A model generated the notes under the pieces. The model saw nothing but the letters and a program-made list of their open reading frames with translations, made no database searches and was not told the DNA's origin. DNA of 64,000 nt from Pyropia yezoensis (lineage: Eukaryota > Rhodophyta > Bangiophyceae > Bangiales > Bangiaceae), in NCBI GenBank assembly GCA_009829735.1, contig CM020619.1, forward strand, positions 7,616,375 through 7,680,374. The letters run 5' to 3'. Made by a program: the position numbers and the translations under genes. This document shows positions 1 through 10,163 of this stretch, one piece after another. Positions within the stretch are counted from its first letter, which is position 1; every line of letters begins with the position of its first letter.

Positions 1-52
1 CCACTATCGGGCCCTTCGCACCGCCACCGCCCACTCCTGGGAGGATGGGGAG

Positions 53-3000
53 ATGTTTGGACGCCGGATCCAAGAGCTCGACTACGAGCTGGGGAAGCTT
101 CTCGGCGAAGGGGAGCTACGGGCCATCCTGTTCGCAGGAGTACCCAACCATGTGCGGGTATCCGCACGGGGAGCCAATACGGCTCGGACGAACTTCAGTC
201 GACTGATGCATATGTGTAAGTCCCTAGGGGACGCGTAACGGGTGCAACACCCGGAACGTGCCTTGGCCCCGAAGCCCAAGGGTGAGGGAGGCAAGCCCAG
301 TCTTACCCCGGTACCGAGGCAAGAGACGGTGGAGAGTAAGGCCGCACCAGTACTGGTGGCGACCGACCATACCCCTACGGGTGAGGATGAACCTTTAGTC
401 GACCAACAGGGCGACCTGTTGCTACCGGCGACGCCGGTGATTGATGAGCATGGTACGGTTGCATACATCGCCCCGGCTGGGACCCAGTTCCAGGTGAACG
501 AGGGAGCGGCACGGCGCGTCCCGTATGTGCGGACTACGGGGTATGCCCCGGTTACGGGTAACCCCCACCAGCCCCTGCCGACAGGGGAAGTACGTACGGA
601 GGCTCCTCCGCACATCGCTGGTAGAACCAACCGGCTGGGGGAGTCCATGTTCCGGTTGGCGCCGGGACCCAAGGTCTACCAAGGGGCAGGCACTCCGGCG
701 CCCGAGGCAGGCAACCGGACCTATGGATCCAACCTGACGCGGACGCCCAGGACGGCCGGCACGTCCGGATGCATGCTGTGCGGAGACCCCCGACACTGGG
801 TGTCCGCATGCCCGCTCATCCTGGAGGAATCTCAACGGGCAGCGGCGCAACGCAAGGCATCCTTTGGGGGGTATCTTGCCAGAGGCCCGGCACCGGGTAG
901 GCAGCAAGTCCCAGGCGGAGTACTGGCAGTCGAGGAGGCATATCCTCTCCCGGATGTCCCGGAAGATAGTACCCGGCCGAGCACGGGAAGCGAGTAAGAG
1001 GAAGGCCGACCCCGGGTCGCTGGGGTAGCCCTAGCAAGCCACCCCGGACTGCCGCGGGGAAAGCCCTTCGGAGAGCACGGTTGAGGCGACGCCGCATCAA
1101 CCCCCGGGTACACCTTCCGGCCCCGACGACACGGCGTCAGGGGATCGATGACCAACCTCCAAGATTGGGAGGAGAGGACGGGAAGCCCCGTCACATGGAA
1201 CCAGGCAAGGGCCCTGTTCAGGATGCCCGAGCTACACCGCATATCGGTGAAGGCCACGTACTGTTCACCTGGGAGAACTTCAAGGTATCAGCCACACTGG
1301 GGTTTGACCCCCAGTCGACCCGAACGTGTTACCCTGTACTGGATACAGGGGCTGGACCTAACCTGATCCGGAAGGATACCCTCCCGGATAAGTGGCTCCC
1401 GCGAGTCAGAGTTGCTCGGGGACCCACGATCAAGGATGCGAATGGTCGCCTCATTTGTACGACCGCAGCGATGTTGCTGCAGGTCACCATCGGGGAGCTC
1501 ACTACGAAAATTGACTTCCTGGTCTGTGAGACTGTATCTGTGCCCTGCATACTAGGGTGCACCTTCATCGACGTTCACGTTGATGCAATCCGGCCGGGCC
1601 GGAGGACCGTCGAGCTGCAAGAGGCCGACGGGACGGAGCGAGGATAGACAGCTATCGTCAGGGACCTGACGCGGCAAGGGAGCCACGTTAACGTGGCTGA
1701 GGTATACGCCAGCGTAGAACCGAAGACACTCCGGCTGGCCAAGCGGACTCGCTTTGAGCCGTTATCCGAGACCGTCCTCCCGGTTAACTGTGACCTCGCA
1801 GGCATCTGCAAAGTCCAGTCCAACCCACGAAAATACAAGCGGCATGGGTTGACCATGGCCAACGGTATCGTAGACCTCCCAGCGGGGGGGTCATCACTGC
1901 TCGTGATGCCGAACTATCGCCGGAAGGCAGTCACTCTTCCGAGAGGAACTATCCTCGGGATTGCCGAGCTCTACGAATGAAACATCCTTACCTCTGACGA
2001 GGGAAGTCAATTGCAACCACTTGAGGTACTGGCCGTCGCCGAGACCACCGAGCTGCAGCAACCCGATGACGGGAAGCCTAACCCACCACCAGCTCCGGCG
2101 GACATTCCGCTGAAGGACCAAGAAGCCTTGAAGGCACTGGCCGAGGCTGACGTCGACCATCTTCCCCCTTCGGTAGCTGAAGGGGTACGACGAATGCTAA
2201 GAAAGCATGACGTCATGTGGACCGGCGAAGCGCTGGGTACCATTGGGGCAACCCAACACCGGATAGACCTGGTACCAGGTGCACGACCCGCCCGGTCGAA
2301 ACCGCACCGAGCGGGACCTATTCAACGAGAGATCGTTGACGGAGAATTGAAAAGGATGAGCGAAGCTAAGGTGATCCGACCGTCGATGTCGGAATGGGGT
2401 GCCCCAGTCGTCTTCGTACCGAAAAAGGATCAAACCCCTCGGTTTTGCATCGATTATTGACGCCTCAACTTGGTTACCAAGAATGACTCATACCCTTTAC
2501 CAAGGATGGACGAGTGCATCGACTCGCTGGGGGAAGCCACAGTGTTTAGCACTATCGACTGCAATGCCGGGTACTGGCAGATCCCAGTGGCAGAAGAGGA
2601 TATCCCCAAGACGGCGTTCGTCTGTCACAGTGGCGTGTACGAGTTCCTAAAGATGCCCTTCGGACTGTCCAACGCCCACGCCACATTCCAGCGGGCCATC
2701 GACATTATACTGTCGGCAGTCAAGTGGCGTAACTGCCTGGTGTACTTGGACGATGTCATCGTCTTCTCGCGTAACATGGATGACCATGTGCAACATGTCG
2801 ACGAGGTACTCACCCTCTTGCGGAACGCCGGGGTAACCCTGCGCCTCAAGAAGTGCGCCTTCTTCCAGCAGACCGTCGAGTATCTGGGTCACCAGATCAC
2901 TCCAGGTAAACTCGGAGTGCTCAAAGCTAATACCCGGGCACTCCGGGATGCGCGATACCCGACCAGCCAGACACAGCTGAAAAGCTTCCTGGGAATGTGC

Positions 3001-5172
3001 AACGTATACCGACGGTTCGTCAAGGACTTTGCTCGTATAGCCAAACCGTTAACGGTTCTGACGAGCAGCGCCTTGCCAAAGGTACTCCAACCTGCCTCGC
3101 CCAGCGAGGGAGAGGCATTCGAGCTGCTCAAGCAATCTCTGCTAGCCCCACCCGTGCTTGCGTTGCCGCATAGACGCGGGTCCTTCGTCATCGACGTCGA
3201 TGCCTGCGATATCCAAGTGGGATGCACCCTGTTACAGGGAGAGACAATAATCGGTACCGATAATGCTATCCCAGACCTACATCCGGTGTGGTACTTCAGC
3301 CGGACACTCAACCCGGCTGAGCGTAACTATAGTGCCACCGAGCGCGAGTGCCCCGGAGTCATATGGGCAGTGCAACTGCTCCGGCCATACCTGGAAGGTT
3401 CCAGGTTCATCGTGACGTCCGACCACGAACCTTTACGATGGCTTCTGAACCTTGGTGACAAGGATTCCGACAGCCACGGTCGGCTAGCCCGGTGGAGGCT
3501 GGAGATGGCCGAGAACGACTACCGGACCATATATAAGGCCGGCTCTACGCATTATCTGGGAGACGCGCTGCCGCGACTCGATACACCGAGCGGGGATACC
3601 CGACAGGTGGACGAGGACATCCCGGTTGTACCGGTGTGCATGGTGGGTAATGCCACCCAAGGTATGGTTGACCGTACCATGGCACACCTTGCATGCCCAT
3701 TGACCCTCGCGGACTTTCGCGAGGCCCAGGACAATGACAATAACTGTAAACGCCATCGTGCTAACCTCCTGGCCGGCGCGGCCAGCATCTTCTCCGAGAA
3801 TGAGGACGGCCTCATATACCGGGGGGCCCACGCCGATGGGCGGCATCAGGTCGTGGCTCCCGTGTCCCTACGACAAGCCGTCATGGAACGAGAACACGAG
3901 AACCTCAGAGCCGAACACCCGGGGGGTTCGCGCATGTTCGCAGCAATGCGAAGGTTCTTCTACTGGCCAGCAATGGCCGTCGACGTAATCGACCACGTGC
4001 GGGGATGCCACCCGTGCGCACGGAATCGCATGAGTCTTCATAGGCGGGCATCCGCTATGAAACTGTTCCCCACGGATGGACCCAACGAGCAAGTCGCTAT
4101 CGACATACTCGGGCCGCTTCCGGTACCGGAAGAAGGGAACAGGTACATCCTGGTGATGTCGGACCGCTTTACTAAGCTGTCACGGGCGGTAGCAATCCCG
4201 AACGATACAGCCTACACGATCATGAACGCAGTGGTTGACCACTGGATCAGTGCTTACGGAGTACTGAAGCAACTCCTCTCCGATAACGGAGCAAACCTTA
4301 CGTCAGCATTCTGCACTAAGGTCCTGGGCATGTTCGGTATCGAACCCCGTCGGGCATCCGACTACCACCCACAATCCAACGGGCAGGTGGAGCGGTTCAA
4401 CCGCACCATCGTAAAGATGCTCCAATGCTATGTGGCGGACCACACGAAGACGTGGGACAGGCTTCTGTCCGTCTTGACCCTGGCGTATAATGCCAGGCCC
4501 CACCGGAGTACCAGCATTGCCCCACTGGAATGGGTCATGCCGATGGGCGTCGGTAAGCTGACGCTGCCACCGGGCAGATGCACTCGGTATGACATACCGA
4601 AGGGCCGACCGGCCGAACGGATCCACTAAGCTTGGTTGGCCAAGATATCGTGGATGATACCGAAGCTCAAGGGTGCTCTTGACCGTACACAACTTCGATA
4701 CAAGAAGAACTTCGACGCGCGGCTACGGGTACGCAACGCAACCCTGGTGACAGGTGACTGGGTCTATATCAGACACCAGAAGTTCCGAGGGAACAAGCTT
4801 ATGCAACCGGTCAAGGGACCGTACCAGATCTTACACAGAGATGACCACTCTGTCATCCTGCACTCCGATACGGAGATACAACGAGTCAATCTCAATGATG
4901 TGACACCTGCTCCGAAGCCGGAACAGCCTCAGCCGGTACCGGCTGGGTTGCTACATGAAGCTCATACAACCCACCGGTCAGATGACCCGGTGGGGCCGGA
5001 TGGGATTCCATACCTAGTAGAGAGCGTGGTCGGGCACACCGACCCGGACCTACCAGGACCCTGGTACGTCAAGGTGATGTGGGTCGGATACGACTCACCC
5101 ACCTGGGAACAGGCGGCGAATATACCCCGCCAACTGCTCATGCCTTACATGAGGCGACGACGCCTACTGTAG
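53..5172 (+). pseudogene. Ty3/gypsy gag-pol region (fossil)
   Basis: Parts by position: zinc knuckle CMLCGDPRHWVSAC near 770-815 (gag); protease motif LDTGAG near 1335-1355; reverse transcriptase about 2150-2950 with the active-site box YLDDVIVF; RNase H about 3150-3580; integrase about 3850-4560, including the zinc-binding HHCC region and the core ending in QSNGQVERFNR; chromodomain-like segment near 5030-5170 with the VGYDSPTWEQ signature. In chromoviruses this last domain directs integration to marked chromatin. The region is broken and treated as a fossil. The family assignment is secure because the domain order and reverse transcriptase motifs are unmistakable. Confidence 0.88.
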
Positions 5173-5623
5173 CAACCCAACCGACACCGACTTCGGCTGT
5201 GGGGGGGTGAGGCTTATACCTACTAAGTAGGGTGTCACATGGATTCGGCAAGACTTTGGTTCACTAAGTTGGAGCGGGCTTAGGCAAGCTAAGTAAGCTT
5301 CTGACTTTTACAAGTTTACTTGAAGGAGATGACTAACTCCGATAATTTCAAAGTAACCTGAGGCTTACACCAATGTAAACCCTCATCCATGGGGCAAGTG
5401 ACGGACCAAGGAAGGTTGACCTTCATGAGTATTAACCAACCAGGATAGGTTGGGGCACGCGAGAAAGGACCGAGGCAGGCCACGGCGAAGTCAGACGGGG
5501 TACTCCCCAAAGGCAGGCATTGGTATCATGCAAACGCTCCAGCGGGGGATGAGTTTATACTCACTACTACCCGGCCACCATAAGGGTCTCCGGGTCCCTC
5601 TCCCTCACAAACAATAGCACTCC
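5173..5623. other. Spacer between gag-pol and the antisense block
   Basis: About 450 bases inside the LTR element with no convincing reading frame. It separates the 3' end of the sense genes from the 3' end of the antisense block, so both transcripts would have to terminate here. No hairpin terminator or repeat was recognised. Confidence 0.5.
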
Positions 5624-7993
5624 TCAGTGGGTAGACCCACTGCCCGAGGGAGGCCACTCACGCGTAAGCGCGTACACCCCCATGCTCCACCGTTCGGCAA
5701 TCTCGCGACGGTCAATCGCCCGAGTTACCTCGGTGCATAGCTGGACGAGGGTGCTGCGGCCAGCCTCCACGTCCTCCAGAGCGGACTGGAGGCGGTCCAA
5801 CACGGCACCAAAGCAACGCGCGGAACCGACCAGCGCTGCACCTGGGGGGATATCCCCCCAGCTAACAGAGAGGCCCTCCCGCATCTCGCGGGCAATGAGG
5901 GCGTCAACGCCCTCATTCCATAGACAGGGACCCCCGTCACGCAAGACAGGGGCGGAAGGTGACACTGGCGCAGCAAGAGGAGCCACAGGAGCCGACACGG
6001 CTACCACCGGAGCCGTTGGCGCCTAATACGAGGCCCGGTAGGACCCTACTGAAGGGGCCCCACCGTAAACCCGGCGGGGCTCCGCCCGACGACGGGATAC
6101 CTCACGCTACCCACCCGCAGAGTCCCACTCTCGGAGACGACGGCCAACCGCCAACGGTATCGGGTTACCGAACCACGGGGCGAGGATCTGAAGAGGGTCA
6201 TGGATAACCATGGGAATACCCAGGTCAGTAACAGCCTCGGTGGACGCCCACCCACGGCAATTGGGCTCACCCGGCTGAGTACGCCGGATGCGCAATGAGT
6301 GAAGAGGCAAGGGGGCAGCCCCAGCCTGCGGATCCCGGTACGGGGGAAGGGTCAACACCCCAGCCCAGTTCACGGCATCGTGAACGGCCAGCAGGACCTC
6401 GAACTCCCGGGCCAACCCGGTTTCGGCAGCTATCATGTCCACGCCCAGCTGCCTGATATGCCGTCGGACACCCGTCGGAAGATGGAACAGGCGCCCCTGC
6501 CGACGGACGGACGGCAAGAAGGAGGAAGCCTGCCCGAGGGTAACTTGAAGGGTGAAGGTCCCCTGGAACGGGTGGGCCGGCCGGGAGGCCAACACACTCC
6601 CGAAGTATCGGAGACAGACGCCGGTGTCAAACCGGAAAGCAGGGGCGGGTTCCCACCCCTCCTGCCACAGAGGCGGGCGCACGGGAGTGTACACCGGCGC
6701 GCGACCGTTACCGATCTGCAACGCACACGTTATATCGGTGCGAAACGCATCCGCCATGACACCATGGTTACGTCGCCAGCTCTACGCCGACTTCAACCCC
6801 GCCAAGGGCGGGTACGGAGCCGTCAACGTCAGATACGGGGATACCCCCGGGAAGTACTCATACCCGGGATACCGGCCGGTATCGTCCACCGTCTCCCCAA
6901 ACGCCACAGGCGCCGCCGCCGACGCAACCTCCCGAGCACTAGCCGGGTAGTCAACCTCCCGCGGCAACGCGGGGGCAACCACGTCGCAGACCCCGAAGGC
7001 GGAGTCGAGGAAGACTTCTCCCCGCCCCACCCGGGTGCGCCAGAGCTGCGCATGCCGGTCGTCCGGCTGACTCAGGACCCAATGATGTTCCACCCGGACC
7101 GCATTCGGCTGGTTGACCAGCCGCACCAACTCCCGCTCCCAACTCGGGTCCAACTTGACGCGCCGGAAGGACGCTCCACGGTGACGCGGCTGGTGGAAGT
7201 CCACCCGCATCCGCCCAGCGGAGTCCATGGACTCCTGCACAGTTAGGCCTCGAACCCGAGCCACCAAGTTGGACATCGACACGGCAGGTTGACCCGCCGC
7301 CAATGCGACGCCGCCACCCAGCGGGGCAACCCGGGCGGGCCCAGGAAGAATAGGGGGCGCCGGGGGAAGCCCCACCGGCAGATGGGCCGGTGCCGTAGGC
7401 GCACGGGGCCGAGGAGGATAAAGAAGGGCGGGCGCCCGCCCGGATTAGCTCCCGGAGTCCACCGCCATCGGGGAAGACACGTCTTGACCACCTGTCGCCC
7501 GCGGCACCGCGGGCAGAGCATCGCCGCCACCCGGGCCCGACGTGGGCACCACGGGGACGGAGGGGGTAGACCCGTTACCCGCCTCTACGGACACACCACC
7601 AACCGGGCGGGCATCCGCACCGTCTTGACCCGCCGCCCAGGCCGGGTTGCCGCCACGACCGTCCAACACACCGGCTGCGCCGTCTTGAGGTAGAGCCGCG
7701 CCGGCGCCGGCGACAGGAGCCATCTGGGTCGCCGGAGGAGTAGGAGTAGGGGCAGCCGCTACACGCGGTTGACCGCCACCCGACGGAGCCGTCGTGCCGC
7801 TGCACACGGACGACAACCCGCCCGGCGCGCCTTCCGGGGCCACACGGACGGTTACCCGGTCGTCTTCGTCCGACGAGCTCGCCAGGAAGCACTCGGCAGC
7901 GGTGGCGGAGACGGGATCGTCGTCCTGCATCACCTCCTCCTCCTCCTCAAGCAGGAGGTCGTCCTCGCCCCCGGGCACCTGGGGGTCCGACAT
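5624..7993 (-). pseudogene. Antisense accessory reading-frame block of the Ty3/gypsy element (fossil)
   Basis: Between the chromodomain and the 3' LTR the element holds reading frames on the opposite strand to gag-pol. The likely start near 7993 gives an acidic N-terminus (MSDPQVPGGEDD, then a Glu/Asp run), followed by Pro/Ala-rich and then globular-looking sequence. Near the C-terminal end is a helix-like stretch with AERWS. The second Ty3/gypsy element (28109-37466) has an antisense block at the same place with a comparable stretch (AQQWS). No known domain was recognised. Additional antisense frames 3' of pol are known in some plant LTR elements, but I cannot name this family. The block is broken and treated as a fossil. 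Confidence 0.5.
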
Positions 7994-8579
7994 GGTGGAG
8001 CTGGGGTAGCAGGGGCGCCCCGTGCCAAAAAGCCGCAGCCGGCTCGACCCGGTACAAGGAACGCTCGCGGACGAGCCAGGGAAGCGCGGGCACCCGCGCT
8101 TACAACCACACAGCTCAGCACGAGCGATACGGCAGCGCGGGACGACCCGCGCCAGCCGAGCTACGAGGACGCTCCACCCAGGCACCTGGTTCGGGGCCAC
8201 GCCCCCCCACACGGGGTAATCAAGGGGGGTCACCCCCAACCACCCCCCCGCAACGCGGGCAGCCCCCGCCCCCCACTCAATCGTCCACACGAGAGGGGCC
8301 CCCCTACCACCAGACGCCTGGTGGCGGATCCGCTTGCACCACCCCTCGGAAAGGGGGGTCGTGAACAAAAACCCGCATCGGGAATTCAACGGTCCGGAAA
8401 ACGGATCGTGTGTGTACCACACAAAGGGGGGCACCCCCCTCAGACAACCTCGAACAGGGGTGTCTGTCGCGACAGGGCGCAAAGCCCCACCCGACTGGTA
8501 AACGGTCACGCGACCCACTTACATTCGGAAACCCGAATGCAACTCGACCCGAGGACGGGCCGAATCCAAGGGGGGGATA

Positions 8580-8940
8580 TGTAGCATTATGGATGACCGT
8601 AATGTGACCCTCATATAGGGGGGCTACTTCTAACCCTTAACTTTCAATTTGGGAGTCCGTACTGGTCACGGTCTCTATAATTTACGTATGACCAGAGGGA
8701 CTTGCACTTGGGGTGGAGGGTAGTTAGTAGTGTCTCCGAGGGTTTATAACGAGGGGGCCGACGGCGAATCCACCGCCGGCCACGGTAGAACAACAAACCC
8801 CTCCCATTTGGGCTCCCATCTTGGTCCCGTGGCTTGCGCTCCAAGGACAGCAACCTTGGCTTCCCGGTGACGTTGGTGCCCATCCCCCTTGTTGAATGGT
8901 CCCTGAGAGTGGACGCGCAGCGGATACCTATTGTGCTACA
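8580..8940 (+). repeat. 3' LTR of the first Ty3/gypsy element
   Basis: The 361-bp segment begins TGTAGCA and ends TGCTACA, an inverted 7-bp terminal match with the canonical TG...CA. It follows a polypurine tract (AAGGGGGGGA) after one TA dinucleotide. The next base starts Ala-rich coding sequence of the Fanzor-like gene, which fits a true element edge. The LTR call rests on these features alone because the 5' LTR is outside the window. Confidence 0.75.
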
Positions 8941-10155
8941 CAGGGCCGGCAGCCGCTGCCGCCGCCGCTGCCGCCGCCGTCCCGGCGGCGGCGGCGGCGG
9001 CGGCCGCGTCCAAGTGTCGCGACTGCCTGGGAGGGGGCCACAGCAGCGGGGACGCCGCCTGCCCGGTGCAGCGGCACTGGGGGGGTGTGTCAGCGGCCTA
9101 CGACCGCGGCGTCGACCCCGACTGCAAAAACCCGCTTCAGAGCACTGGACGGCAGACGCGGGCGTGTACCGTGCCGGTGGGCGTCCTCGCGAGGGCGGTG
9201 TTTGGGGACGGCAAGGACGACGCCGACACGCGCGCGGCGGTGGAGACGGCGCTGCAAGCAGAGCTGGAGGACCTCTCTGGGGCGGCTACCAAGCTCCGCT
9301 TCCTCATGCTCCGCGTCCTCGACGTGGCATTGCGGCGCCTGGTGTCGACCGTCGCGGACGCAGCCGCCGATGACGCCGACTGGACGGGGGCCGTGCCCGC
9401 AAACTGGGCGCCCGTTTGGCTGTGGTTGGCGTACGTCTGCGGCTGCGAGGGTGTGTCTGGCAGTCCCCTGCAGGCGGGAACCGTGTGTGCGGGGTGTGGC
9501 AAGGGGCGGGCCAACACGCGGATGGCGCGCGCCCGCTCTGTGGTGACGACGAGCCACCCGCTGCTGGCAGAGGCGCTCTCCTACGCCCTGACGCAGGTGA
9601 TGGCCGTCACGGCAGCTGCGTGCGACCGGTATCTTCCGGCGAGCAACAACACGGCACGATAGGAGCCCGTCGCCACCATCGTGGCCACCCACGCCGGGCG
9701 GTGTGTGGACGCGGCGTGTCGCAAGCTGGGCACCAAGGCGGCCAAGGACGCGCTGGCCACCTCCGTCGCTGCCACGGCTGCTCCAGCGGGCGGCTCTGCC
9801 TGGGACACGGAGCGGCGGCTAACGCGGTGGGCGGCCGCGCGCTTCCGCGCGGGTACCGCGGACAAGGCAACGCCGGGCCGGCGGGGCCTCGACGGCGTCC
9901 CCCAGCACCTGGTCCAGGCGCTGGCGCAACGGGTGGCCGTCATGCGGGCGGCCATGCCACCCTCTGTGGCGGGCCTCTTCTGGGCAACGCCTGTGAAGAA
10001 GCGGCGCTGGTGGGCGTACGTGCCGTTTCTCCACCACGTCCTGAATGTGGGTGTGGAGAGCCCGTACGCCCTCATCCCTGGCGCCCGAGCGGTGCTCCAC
10101 GGTGACGGCACGCTGGTGCCGGACAGGATGCTCGCCCTGTTGCGGGCAGTTTCGG

Positions 10156-10163
10156 TCGCCACT
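10156..10163. repeat. hAT target-site duplication, left copy
   Basis: TCGCCACT lies directly left of the hAT terminus and is repeated exactly at 13014-13021. Eight bases is the standard duplication length of hAT elements. Confidence 0.95.

Larger units (their letters stand above)
1..8940 (+). mobile_element. Ty3/gypsy (chromovirus) LTR retrotransposon, left end outside window
   Basis: This is the right-hand part of a Ty3/gypsy-family LTR retrotransposon; the 5' LTR and the start of gag lie left of the window. In order it carries a gag with a CCHC zinc knuckle, an aspartic protease, reverse transcriptase, RNase H, integrase and a chromodomain-like C-terminus, the order typical of chromoviruses. 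A long block of opposite-strand reading frames follows, then a polypurine tract (about 8569-8578) and a 3' LTR (8580-8940). The coding part is broken, by roughly half a dozen breaks, so it is a fossil. The element ends inside the Fanzor-like gene that starts at 8941, so it inserted there. Its age cannot be judged because the partner LTR is not in view. Confidence 0.9.

Noticed and set aside
9660-9662. In-frame TAG in the Fanzor-like gene as programmed recoding
   Set aside because: No recoding signal is visible and the gene has other lesions, so simple decay explains it.
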